This document shows, one piece after another, positions 7,516 through 14,908 of a stretch of DNA of 22,758 nucleotides (position 1 is its first letter; every line of letters begins with the position of its first letter). The position numbers were made by a program, and so were the translations under genes. Location: contig JAIXPR010000060.1 of assembly GCA_027486155.1 (NCBI GenBank), positions 1 through 22,758 on the forward strand, read 5' to 3'. The notes beneath the pieces are model-generated. The model ran no database searches. It was not told the DNA's origin and saw nothing but the letters and a program-made list of their open reading frames with translations. Origin of the DNA: Pseudomonadota bacterium (lineage in GTDB: Bacteria; Bdellovibrionota_C; UBA2361; OMII01).

Positions 7516-8646
7516 CTATGCGCGGGAGATAGTCGCTCCTCGTCCTTTCCCCTTTCGTAACAGGAAGCCCCCGTCACACAGAAACGAAACATGATACCTA
7601 ACGTTCGAGTCCGTAAGATCAAGATCGGCGAGCTGTTTCGTAAGCTCTCCCATAGCAAGGGTCGTCACCTTTTCGAACGCTCGCAAGATTCGCGCTCGAA
7701 CCTCTCGACCAGCTTGATTTCCCCCTAAGAAATCATTGTTCTCTAACGATGCGGCAGTGGAATCGCTTGTAGGCGGTGTCGACCGAGCGCGCGCCGTACG
7801 TACCCTCGGACGATCTATCAACGGCGCCACGCGAGGCGGCTTCACCGGCTCTTGATAGACGGACTGGATCCTCTCCAGCTCAAGGGCCTCTCGCTTCATC
7901 CACGGAAACAATTCAGGCCTTCTTTGATGATCCTTGATCTTGTCTACCAGTGCCGCGTCATCAAGACAGTCGAAGAACGCTTCGCTCACAAAGATCTCCG
8001 AACCACTCGGACTGCTAGTAACGGTAATCCGCTCTTGCTCATGGAGAGCATCGAAAACCGACGAGCACACCTTATCCCTTCCATCAAATTCAGGGAGGCA
8101 CTTCATGAAGTTTGAGACGCTCATACCCTCACCCGCTTTGACACAAAGCAAGGCGTTACTGATAGCCTTGAGCCAACGCTGCTCAATGCTCTCCATTGAA
8201 ACCTCCATAAGGACCGGAGTGATGGTGTCGAGTCTCGCCTTGTCTCGTGCGTCCGAGAGTTGAAGGATGGAATGGTCGTTGATCACCGCTTTCAAAAACG
8301 GTGGTGACGGAAAGACCCCGAGATACGATTCAAAGGGAGTCAGCGCCTTGATCACGATTCCCGATTCGACCAAATCCCGAATGATGGCGGGAATGAGATT
8401 TTTCGCCAAGTTCTTGTGGATATCGTGCGCGTCGCTAAAGAAAGCCGGATGTAACCCCGCGAGCCCAGATGACGCGGCATACGTTGTCACGCAACTGATG
8501 GCGAAATCTCTTACATGACTGCCTCGGGGAAGAGCTGCACGAAAGGCCTTTCCATCAACAGGGGGAACCGAGAGGTCACTCAACGGTGACTCACACCGGC
8601 CCTGCTGGACCACATCGGAGCTTTGGCTTGTTTCAGGCGAGATCAT
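7516..8646 (-). CDS. Unrecognised protein with C-terminal winged-helix-like segment
   Basis: A 376-residue protein from the ATG at 8646. I do not recognise the family. The first 45 residues are Ser/Pro-rich and look disordered. Residues about 45-250 look like a mostly helical globular domain. A basic Pro/Arg-rich linker (about 265-310, with PPRVAPLIDRPRVR) follows. The last 65 residues, REVRARILRAFEKVTT to YHVSFLCDGGFLLRKGKGRG, read as a winged helix: helix, helix, recognition helix, then a Gly-rich wing. A DNA-binding or replication/regulatory role is possible but unproven. A GTG at 8730 keeps the frame open upstream, but it lies upstream of the predicted transcription start, so the ATG at 8646 is preferred. 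Composition matches the neighbours. Confidence 0.65.
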   Translation of the reverse strand: MISPETSQSSDVVQQGRCESPLSDLSVPPVDGKAFRAALPRGSHVRDFAISCVTTYAASSGLAGLHPAFFSDAHDIHKNLAKNLIPAIIRDLVESGIVIKALTPFESYLGVFPSPPFLKAVINDHSILQLSDARDKARLDTITPVLMEVSMESIEQRWLKAISNALLCVKAGEGMSVSNFMKCLPEFDGRDKVCSSVFDALHEQERITVTSSPSGSEIFVSEAFFDCLDDAALVDKIKDHQRRPELFPWMKREALELERIQSVYQEPVKPPRVAPLIDRPRVRTARARSTPPTSDSTAASLENNDFLGGNQAGREVRARILRAFEKVTTLAMGELTKQLADLDLTDSNVRYHVSFLCDGGFLLRKGKGRGATISRA

Positions 8647-8715
8647 GAAGGGCCCGAGGATGCCAGAAGGCGATCCGGTAATCAACGAATGGCAAGTCCC
8701 GCGAATCTTTTTCGC

Positions 8716-8744
8716 AGTATATCTATACACTTACCAGGACTCAA
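8716..8744 (-). promoter_or_regulatory. Sigma70-type promoter driving the minus-strand unknown gene
   Basis: On the minus strand TTGAGT (8744-8739) and TATACT (8721-8716) are separated by exactly 17 nt. The predicted start near 8709 leaves about 60 nt before the ATG at 8646 and excludes the GTG at 8730 as initiator, so this site decides the gene start. Confidence 0.6.
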
Positions 8745-8834
8745 CAACGCGCTGCGTCATCGCCCCCTCCAGAACCCACCCGCTCACCAACCGCATCTTA
8801 CCTCGGAAGCGTTCGTGCGCCCTCCAGGACCCCT

Positions 8835-10901
8835 ATGTCAAACTTGCCCCAGATTTCAATCGTTACCCTCGCCCACGAGCGTGTTGCCTCGATGCGGCGG
8901 TGCATCGAGAGCGTGTGCACGCAGCACTATCCGAACTTTGAACACATCATCGTTGATAAGGGCCACGATACTACACTTGACCTCATGCGGCAGTATCCGC
9001 ACGTACGATGGATTGCGGAGAGAGGTGATGGCGAGGGCAAAGCCCTCAACACCGCCATGAAAATGGCGACCGGAGAGATCGTGTGCGTACTTCACGCCGA
9101 CGATCTCATGAGCCCGAACGCTCTGACCGCCATAGGACAAGCCTTAGCGGTCAATCCCGAATGGGACGTCGCATTCGGAAAGACAGATTTCCTTACCCTC
9201 CTCGGCGCCACGGTGGAAGGGGCGGCCTCTCTACCGAACACAACGGTCAGGAGCTTAATGACGTGGTGGAATCACTCGACGGACCCTCATCAATCATCTG
9301 TATATTTCAGAAGGAAACTTCTCGACCGCGTAGGACCGTTCAACGAGAACCCTGATATCTCTACCGCTCGGGAATTCTGGCTACGGTGCGCGGTAGAAAC
9401 CCGCTTTCATGGTATCAACCGCGCCCTTTCGTGCGTGCAAGACGGGCACGGGCGCATCGCAGAGAGTGCTATAAAGAACACCTGGTCGGTCGTCCTTCCT
9501 TTTCTCTCTCACCTCTCCTTCGATGAGCGAGTCGACTACTGGGGGGATTACTATATCGGCCGTCTCTCCGGCCTCAACGGATACGCGGAATGTGAGAGCA
9601 CACGATTTCCCGATTCGGAGGAGGCGCTTCTCGGAGTTGTTCGCGCCATCAGTCTTCACAAGAGCGCTCTCGGCATTTTGGGCTACCTCTTCCCCGACCA
9701 GAACGCTCTCGTCGCGGTCGCTGAACTGCTGGCGGCTCGAGGACTCTACTTCAACGAAGCTGCCTTAATCTCGGTTCCCGATCGAGGAATACACGCTCGG
9801 CGCTCTCAACCCGAAAAATCGATCGTTATCGACGGCATCTTTTTCGAACGGTGCCGCACCGGGATCTTTCGAATGTGGGATTCCATCCTTCGCGAATGGT
9901 CGAGCTCATCTTTTGCTCGCCGAATCGTTGTTCTCGATCGAAGTGGCCACGCTCCTCGTCACCCTGGAATACACTATCGATTAACACCTCGAGCGGACAC
10001 CACCAACTTGAACGATGAGCAAAAACTCTTGGAGACGATCTGCGCAGAGGAGAACGCCGCGCTCTTTGTGTCAACCTACTACACCTCGATCAATACGGTC
10101 CCCTCCGTCATGCCCGTATATGACCTGATCCCAGAGAAGATGGGCTTCAATCTCACGGAAGCGGATTGGGTGGCGAAACATCTCGCGATCAAAAGAGCTT
10201 CCGCGTTCTGCTGTATCTCCCACTCAACTCGAAACGACCTTTTAGAGCTATTTCCCGACATCGATCCAGCGAGCGCAGTGGTAACTCACTGCGGACTCGA
10301 TCGTCGGATATTCAAGCCAGCACCAGCGGCAGAGGTGATGTCGTTGTGCCAACGCCTTAACCTAGACCGTCCATACTTCATCCTTGTCGGAGGCAAGGCG
10401 GGATACAAGAACGCCCAGATGTTCTTTGAGGCGATGAGGACCCTACCTACGCAGCACGGTTTCAAAGTGCTTGTTACCGGCAGCTTCTCTGCGAGCGAGA
10501 TCAAGGGACTTGAGACCGGGTGCGAGATAGTTACCGCGACGCTCACCAACGAGGAATTAAACGCCGCGTATTCGGGTGCATTGGCGCTCGTTTACCCATC
10601 GAAGTATGAAGGGTTCGGACTTCCACTCATCGAGGCGATGGCGTGCGGGTGCCCAGCTATCACCACCCCCTGGACCTCCCTTCCCGAAGTTGGCGGAAGC
10701 GCTGTTATGTATGTGAACGACGCGCGAAGCCTCGCTAACGCAATGGTAGAGATTCAAAGACCTGGAACACGAGAGATGTTGATAGCCGCTGGTTATGAGC
10801 AGGTCGAAAAGTTCCGTTGGGACAAGATGGCCGGACAAATTCAAGACGTGTGCGAGCAGGTTATCCGCGCGACGCAGGGGCGGGGCGCTCTCTGGGCGTG
10901 A
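8835..10901 (+). CDS. Two-domain glycosyltransferase (GT2 then GT4)
   Basis: A 688-residue cytoplasmic sugar transferase with two catalytic domains. Residues about 5-230 are a GT-A fold GT2 domain: ISIVTLAHERVASMRRCIES, a GDGEGKALNTAMKMATGEI segment and the metal-binding HADD (DxD-type) motif near residue 88. Residues about 310-685 are a GT-B fold GT4 domain: FVLVGGKAGYKN-like segment (ILVGGKAGYKN, about 517), and YEGFGLPLIEAMACGCPAI near 590-610 with the EX7E signature. No signal peptide or membrane helix is seen. The likely role is surface polysaccharide or O-antigen-type assembly, but no other glycan genes are adjacent, so the acceptor is unknown. The ATG has AGGA about 7 nt upstream. It is divergent from the minus-strand unknown gene. 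Confidence 0.88.
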   Translation: MSNLPQISIVTLAHERVASMRRCIESVCTQHYPNFEHIIVDKGHDTTLDLMRQYPHVRWIAERGDGEGKALNTAMKMATGEIVCVLHADDLMSPNALTAIGQALAVNPEWDVAFGKTDFLTLLGATVEGAASLPNTTVRSLMTWWNHSTDPHQSSVYFRRKLLDRVGPFNENPDISTAREFWLRCAVETRFHGINRALSCVQDGHGRIAESAIKNTWSVVLPFLSHLSFDERVDYWGDYYIGRLSGLNGYAECESTRFPDSEEALLGVVRAISLHKSALGILGYLFPDQNALVAVAELLAARGLYFNEAALISVPDRGIHARRSQPEKSIVIDGIFFERCRTGIFRMWDSILREWSSSSFARRIVVLDRSGHAPRHPGIHYRLTPRADTTNLNDEQKLLETICAEENAALFVSTYYTSINTVPSVMPVYDLIPEKMGFNLTEADWVAKHLAIKRASAFCCISHSTRNDLLELFPDIDPASAVVTHCGLDRRIFKPAPAAEVMSLCQRLNLDRPYFILVGGKAGYKNAQMFFEAMRTLPTQHGFKVLVTGSFSASEIKGLETGCEIVTATLTNEELNAAYSGALALVYPSKYEGFGLPLIEAMACGCPAITTPWTSLPEVGGSAVMYVNDARSLANAMVEIQRPGTREMLIAAGYEQVEKFRWDKMAGQIQDVCEQVIRATQGRGALWA

Positions 10902-10962
10902 TAGCCACGAGTCACCTAGCGAGGCGACAGGGCACACCCATGTTCGATGACGACGACGCATA

Positions 10963-11027
10963 ACGATTACGTTAGAAACGTAAACCGATGGCCGTAGACG
11001 GTTCTCGTCATACGTCTTAATAATCGT
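10963..11027. terminator. Hairpin-rich gap between convergent genes
   Basis: TTACGTT-AGA-AACGTAA (10967-10983) is a perfect 7-bp stem with a 3-nt loop, followed by AACCG/CGGTT (10983-10987 with 10999-11003). ACGATTA at 10963-10969 can also pair with TAATCGT at 11021-11027 as an enclosing alternative. It sits between the glycosyltransferase and the minus-strand repeat protein and could end both transcripts, though no clear T run follows. Confidence 0.4.
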
Positions 11028-11032
11028 CAGCG

Positions 11033-11956
11033 TTAGGGCTGAGCTCGATCCGGCTGCCCAAGAAGTGGATCGCTATTAAGATCGTACTCCTTGCCGTCCG
11101 AGACGCCATCCCCATCAGAGTCGACCTTAAGGGGATTGCTCCCTACAACGAGCTCAAGGTCGTCACGGAGTCCGTCACTATCAGAGTCGTTGCTATTTGG
11201 GTTGAAGCCCCTTCCCTGCTCAAAGGTATCGCTAAGGCCATCAGAGTCGACGTCAACATAGATGGTAGTGACGTCGAGTGGATCAGAGCCTGACAACACC
11301 TCGGCACCATCAGAGCGCCCGTCGCCATCCGAGTCTGATAGATTTGGATTGGTACCGCGCTTGGTCTCATCCTCATTCAACAAACCATCCATGTCCTGAT
11401 CGAGTTGTCGGATGCGAGCTTCGAGTTGGCCTCTTTCGACGTCTGCTGGAACCGAGGAGGCGTCGTTCTTATCCGAGTTGGAGCTCTCTTCGCGAGAATT
11501 CGAGAATCCATCTCCATCGAGGTCCTCCCACTCTCCGGAATCGCCATTCGATCCATCGAATCCCTTACCGAGCCAATTTCCGCCGCCCGCCTTAGCACCA
11601 CCAGCGGCCGCTGGACCGGTGGCGATATCATCATCACCCTTCTCGCCTAACACCGAGAGCTCCTGAAGGAGTCCTGTGTCCTCCGTATCCAGCGCGCCGG
11701 TGTCATCCTCCGTCGCGGTAGCTGGAACTGTGGTACCGTTACCGGGGGTTGGAGTCGCAACCTCAGGCGTTTCACTTCCATTGGAGGTGGCGGTGGCTGT
11801 CGATGTCGATGTAGGTGTTGCAGTCTGGGTTCCAAGAGATGCCTGAGCGCCTACCTCATAGTCCTCCTGGCAGCCTTTCGTACCTGTAACGGCCACCGCG
11901 ATTGAAATTAACGCGATTACTCCCGCAACCTTCTCTAACATCAACTTATCCGCCAT
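11033..11956 (-). CDS. Thrombospondin type 3 repeat protein, likely exported
   Basis: A 307-residue acidic protein. The N-terminus (KLMLEKVAGVIALISIAVAVTGTKGC) is a basic-hydrophobic export signal ending at Cys29; the TKGC sequence is a weak lipobox, so a lipoprotein is possible. Residues about 38-100 are a Thr/Ser/Pro/Glu linker. From about residue 140 come six calcium-binding DxDxDG loops, among them DLDGDGFSN, DQDMDGLLN, DSDGDGRSD, DVDSDGLSD, DSDSDGLRD and DSDGDGVSD, each followed by an acidic helix and often GSDP or NP. These are thrombospondin type 3 repeats, which fold around Ca2+. The start at 11956 is favoured by GGAG six nt upstream; a longer in-frame start at 11986 lacks one. A cell-surface structural or adhesive role is inferred; no enzyme domain is present. 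Confidence 0.82.
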   Translation of the reverse strand: MADKLMLEKVAGVIALISIAVAVTGTKGCQEDYEVGAQASLGTQTATPTSTSTATATSNGSETPEVATPTPGNGTTVPATATEDDTGALDTEDTGLLQELSVLGEKGDDDIATGPAAAGGAKAGGGNWLGKGFDGSNGDSGEWEDLDGDGFSNSREESSNSDKNDASSVPADVERGQLEARIRQLDQDMDGLLNEDETKRGTNPNLSDSDGDGRSDGAEVLSGSDPLDVTTIYVDVDSDGLSDTFEQGRGFNPNSNDSDSDGLRDDLELVVGSNPLKVDSDGDGVSDGKEYDLNSDPLLGQPDRAQP

Positions 11957-12062
11957 ACCTGTCTCCAGACGAGAGAAACTTATCAACTCTCGCAGAACCC
12001 GAGATTAGCCCGAGAATCGTGTTCTAAAAAGAGGAATTGCGCTGGTTTGGTAAGAGAGTCGT

Positions 12063-12470
12063 CTAGTGACTTACAACCGCGCAGGCGGCAATTGAGGCGA
12101 TATATCCCAGAAGTTGCTCTACATCGTCCGGATTATCGCTCTTAATCAGACATCCAACCGCCCCGTACGTACGCGCGGTCTCAGGTAGATGGGGGATATG
12201 CCCTTCACTCAGGGCAATGACAGGTGCCCCCTTGAGGCTCATCTCTTGAATCAGCTTTAAGGCGTCTGAGACGAGATGAACGTCGACCAGGACAACGGAA
12301 GGCTCCCACGTATCCATGACACGTTGCGCCTCGACCTTGTCCTGCGCTCTCTTACATTCGATAACACATTGAGAGCTATACATCTCGGCGAAAGCCTGAA
12401 TTTGCTCGAAATGATCGGAATGGTCATCCACAACAAGGAGCTTCACCTCCCGTCGCGGCCCTTCCCCCAT
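12063..12470 (-). CDS. Single-domain response regulator (receiver only)
   Basis: A receiver (CheY-like) domain with no output domain. It shows the acidic pair in LLVVDDH, the phosphoacceptor Asp in VVLVDVH, the Ser/Thr position in VIALSEG and the conserved Lys in CLIKSDN. About 135 residues from the ATG at 12470, which has CGGAGAG 5 nt upstream; in-frame ATGs at 12473 and 12497 are possible and would add 1 or 9 residues. No histidine kinase is adjacent, so it must be fed by a remote kinase or act as a partner-binding phosphoswitch. It lies about 106 nt upstream of the repeat protein on the same strand and divergent from lexA. The family call is firm, the role open. Confidence 0.82.
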   Translation of the reverse strand: MGEGPRREVKLLVVDDHSDHFEQIQAFAEMYSSQCVIECKRAQDKVEAQRVMDTWEPSVVLVDVHLVSDALKLIQEMSLKGAPVIALSEGHIPHLPETARTYGAVGCLIKSDNPDDVEQLLGYIASIAACAVVSH

Positions 12471-12626
12471 CATCTCTCCGTCCGGAATCGCTGCCATGAA
12501 TGCCTGAACCGTAGCGCTCTTAAAATGAGTGACGCTCTGTCCCTCTAAAGATACTGGTCGGACTCGGGGACGGATTAGTGAAGTGAAAAACGCTCTGCAG
12601 AAAAAAGAGCCGTAAAATAATTAGCT

Positions 12627-12644
12627 AACCTACATAAACAGGTT
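12627..12644. promoter_or_regulatory. Candidate operator AACCT-N8-AGGTT over the lexA -35 box
   Basis: A 5-bp inverted repeat with 8-nt spacer overlaps the first bases of the -35 element of the lexA promoter. LexA normally represses its own gene, so a palindrome here is a reasonable autoregulatory site. It does not match the E. coli or B. subtilis SOS box, and no identical copy is seen upstream of recA, so the assignment is weak. Confidence 0.25.
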
Positions 12645-12671
12645 GCCGTTTCTATCCTTTTTCCATATAGT
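12643..12671 (+). promoter_or_regulatory. lexA promoter
   Basis: TTGCCG (12643-12648) and TATAGT (12666-12671) are separated by 17 nt, a good sigma70-type match. Transcription would start near 12678, leaving about 25 nt before the lexA ATG, with GAAAGGA as its ribosome binding site. Confidence 0.7.
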
Positions 12672-12702
12672 ACGCCCATAGACAGCTTTTGAAAGGACCG
12701 AG

Positions 12703-13359
12703 ATGAAAGCTAAGACACGAAAACAGAGTGGAGAGGACGGGTCATCGTACCAGTCCAGCACACTCGCCCCAGTGCAACGACAAACCCTTGAATTTCTAAG
12801 AAAATTTCTTGCCGAGAAGGGGTACGCCCCCTCTCTTAAGGATATCGCTGAATGTATCGGAGTGAAGTCAGCCTCTACAGCCCACTTCCACCTTGAGCGG
12901 TTAGAGCAAAAAGGGTTCATCCGACGGGGGATCGACGGAATGTTAGAGCTTCTCGACAGAGTCACCCCTGAATTAGGCCCTACGGCGGTACCTCTAGTTG
13001 GGGTAATCGCGGCGGGACGACCGATTGAAGCGGTCGAGCAGGCAGCGACAATCGAGATCCCCCCCAACATGATCGATGGACGTGGCGAGGTGTACTGCCT
13101 TGAGGTCAGTGGAAACTCAATGATCGATGAGCACATCTGCGACCGAGATATTGTGGTCATCAAGAAACAGGAGAATGCTGAGGATGGACAGATTGTCGTC
13201 GCGCTTCTCGAAGATGGCAGCGCAACTCTCAAGCGATATCGTCGATTAAAGAACGGGTCGGTGATGCTCATCCCGGCGAACCCAACGATGCAACCGATCA
13301 CCGTCGACAAGGTAACGATCCAGGGTCGACTTATCGGAGTGATTCGGGAGCTTCACTAA
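12703..13359 (+). CDS. lexA: LexA repressor
   Basis: SOS response repressor and self-cleaving S24 peptidase. Of 218 residues, about 22-80 form the winged helix-turn-helix DNA-binding domain (LEFLRKFLAEKGYAPSLKDIAECIGVKSASTAHFHLERLEQKG in plan). The cleavage site is Ala104-Gly105 in GVIAAGRPIEA, the catalytic Ser139 lies in SGNSM and the general-base Lys177 in ATLKRY. The N-terminus has about 20 extra residues before the helix-turn-helix compared with E. coli LexA. RecA filaments stimulate cleavage, and recA is the next gene downstream, 128 nt away and in the same orientation. GAAAGGA upstream of the ATG supports the start. LexA presumably controls both genes. Confidence 0.97.
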   Translation: MKAKTRKQSGEDGSSYQSSTLAPVQRQTLEFLRKFLAEKGYAPSLKDIAECIGVKSASTAHFHLERLEQKGFIRRGIDGMLELLDRVTPELGPTAVPLVGVIAAGRPIEAVEQAATIEIPPNMIDGRGEVYCLEVSGNSMIDEHICDRDIVVIKKQENAEDGQIVVALLEDGSATLKRYRRLKNGSVMLIPANPTMQPITVDKVTIQGRLIGVIRELH

Positions 13360-13388
13360 GGGTTTGAGGTACGTTTTTCTCTTTAGCA

Positions 13389-13411
13389 TACCATCGTTTT
13401 AGGGCATGGTA
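13389..13411. promoter_or_regulatory. Inverted repeat upstream of recA
   Basis: TACCAT and ATGGTA are separated by 11 nt in the lexA-recA gap, about 80 nt before the recA ATG. It may be a regulator-binding palindrome or hairpin. Its spacing differs from the palindrome upstream of lexA, so it is not assigned to LexA. Confidence 0.25.
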
Positions 13412-13487
13412 GCGGCGAGAAAAAGACCACGAAAACTGAGCGGGCGACACGTACGAATTAGGATTTAACAGAGTAAGAGGAGAAACT

Positions 13488-14597
13488 ATGGAACTTTACG
13501 ATAGAGACGGAGAGACAGGCGGAGAAAAAGGCAAGGCTCTCTCAACGGCTATTTCCCAACTTGAGAAGAAGTACGGAAAGGGTGCCATCATGAACCTTGA
13601 GGCCAACGAAGGCGAGGTAATGGAGTGCCACTCCACCGGAAGCCTCTCCCTTGATTTGGCTCTCGGTATCGGCGGAATTCCGAAGGGTCGTATCTGCGAG
13701 ATCTACGGTCCCGAATCATCTGGTAAAACAACCCTCGCGCTGAGCACTACAGCAGAGGTTCAACGCGCGGGCGGAACGGTAGTCTACATCGACGCCGAGC
13801 ACGCTCTGGACGTGAATTACGCCAAGCGTCTTGGCGTAGACACCTCGAAGCTTCTCGTAAGTCAACCGGATTGCGGAGAGCAGGCTCTTGAGATTGCGGA
13901 GGCTCTCGTCTCCTCAAACTCTGTCGATCTTGTGGTTATCGACTCCGTTGCGGCTCTCGTTCCAAGGGCCGAGATAGAGGGCGAGATGGGTGACCAGCAA
14001 CCAGGATTACAAGCTCGCCTTATGAGCAAGGCGCTCCGAAAGCTCACCGCTATCACAGCTAAGTCGAATACAACGATCATCTTCATCAACCAGATCCGTA
14101 TGAAGATCGGCGTTATGTTCGGAAGCCCTGAGACAACCACCGGTGGTAACGCGCTTAAGTTCTACGCATCTGTTCGTCTGGACGTTCGCCGTATCGGACA
14201 AATCAAGGACGCTAACGACGTAACCGGAAACCGCGTTAAGGTGAAGGTTGTAAAGAATAAGGTAGCCGCTCCGTTCCGCGAGGCTGAATTCGACATTATT
14301 TTCAACGAAGGCGTAAGCTTGATGGGAGAGATCGTCGATATCGGTAGCGACAAGGGAATCATCGACAAAGCTGGTGCATGGTTCAGCTACAAGGGCGAGC
14401 GAATCGGCCAGGGACGCGAGGGAGCGAAGCAGTTCCTTCGTGATAACCCTGAGATGGCCAAGGAGATCCGCTCCCTCATCTTGGATTCCGTTCGTACCGG
14501 ATCCGCACCTCGTCAATTAGAGGACGCAAACAATGAGGATGTCGCCGCGCCTGAAAAAGCTACCAAGGGCAAAAAGAAAGCTGTTGCAAACGGATAA
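13488..14597 (+). CDS. recA: Recombinase RecA
   Basis: Forms ATP-dependent filaments on single-stranded DNA for strand exchange and drives LexA self-cleavage. The 369-residue protein has Walker A GPESSGKT at residues 74-81, a Walker B strand DLVVIDS near 149, the loop L1 region EMGDQQPGLQARLMSKALRK in sequence, and loop L2 around FINQIRMKIGVMFG and SPETTTGGNALKFYAS. The C-terminus ends in a Lys-rich tail (KGKKKAVANG) after an acidic stretch. AGAGGAGA six nt before the ATG is a strong ribosome binding site. The codon choice looks more biased than in flanking genes, as expected for high expression. It is followed by strong hairpins. Confidence 0.99.
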   Translation: MELYDRDGETGGEKGKALSTAISQLEKKYGKGAIMNLEANEGEVMECHSTGSLSLDLALGIGGIPKGRICEIYGPESSGKTTLALSTTAEVQRAGGTVVYIDAEHALDVNYAKRLGVDTSKLLVSQPDCGEQALEIAEALVSSNSVDLVVIDSVAALVPRAEIEGEMGDQQPGLQARLMSKALRKLTAITAKSNTTIIFINQIRMKIGVMFGSPETTTGGNALKFYASVRLDVRRIGQIKDANDVTGNRVKVKVVKNKVAAPFREAEFDIIFNEGVSLMGEIVDIGSDKGIIDKAGAWFSYKGERIGQGREGAKQFLRDNPEMAKEIRSLILDSVRTGSAPRQLEDANNEDVAAPEKATKGKKKAVANG

Positions 14598-14602
14598 ATC
14601 GG

Positions 14603-14648
14603 GGCCCTCGTGAAGAGGGCCTGCAAGATTAGCTTTCTTCTTAATCTT
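14603..14648 (+). terminator. Two small hairpins downstream of recA
   Basis: GGCCCTC/GAGGGCC (14603-14609 with 14615-14621, 5-nt loop) and AAGATTA/TAATCTT (14625-14631 with 14642-14648) follow the recA stop. The second leads into TTCTTC. They precede the main terminator and could protect or process the mRNA 3' end. Confidence 0.5.
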
Positions 14649-14655
14649 TTCTTCG

Positions 14656-14696
14656 ATGGCGTCTGAGGGCCTACCACTCTCAGACGCCATTTTCAT
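14656..14696 (+). terminator. Strong intrinsic terminator of recA
   Basis: A perfect 12-bp stem, ATGGCGTCTGAG at 14656-14667 with CTCAGACGCCAT at 14679-14690 and an 11-nt loop, is followed by TTTCATTT. This is a textbook Rho-independent terminator closing the lexA-recA unit. Confidence 0.88.
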
Positions 14697-14908
14697 TTCC
14701 CAGCGCCCGATCTTGCGTGCACTCCTGACACCCCATCACCGAGGGCTCCCCCTAGCCCGCCTACAGGTATCAAAGTATTGGTTCTCTTTGTTGAGTCCAT
14801 CACGCATTCTATGAAACAATAGAGCTGCCTGCTCTCTCGTGCGAACCTACCTCAGCTTCCTTAGGTGTACGGCAGAGTTGGTACCACGTTGTATCCAAAC
14901 GAGTTACC
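14697..14908. other. Intergenic region before the MBL gene
   Basis: About 210 nt after the recA terminator with no coding frame I would support. TTGTTG and TATGAA 16 nt apart near 14789-14816 are the only promoter-like pair I see, and the match is poor. No clear ribosome binding site precedes the ATG at 14909. Confidence 0.4.

Noticed and set aside
7261..7560. A 99-codon plus-strand frame in the gap between two minus-strand genes
   Set aside because: It overlaps the methyltransferase start and the end of the upstream gene on the opposite strand, and covers the likely methyltransferase promoter. It resembles no family.
8647..8730. An N-terminal extension of the unknown minus-strand protein from GTG at 8730
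   Set aside because: The codons from 8730 lie upstream of the predicted transcription start from the TTGAGT-N17-TATACT promoter, and no ribosome binding site precedes the GTG.
12630..13310. A 226-codon minus-strand frame opposite lexA
   Set aside because: It lies wholly antisense to a certain lexA, has a Ser/Arg-rich composition of a shadow frame and covers the lexA promoter.
14007..14516. A 169-codon minus-strand frame opposite recA
   Set aside because: It is antisense to recA and arises from biased codon use in a highly expressed gene; no ribosome binding site.
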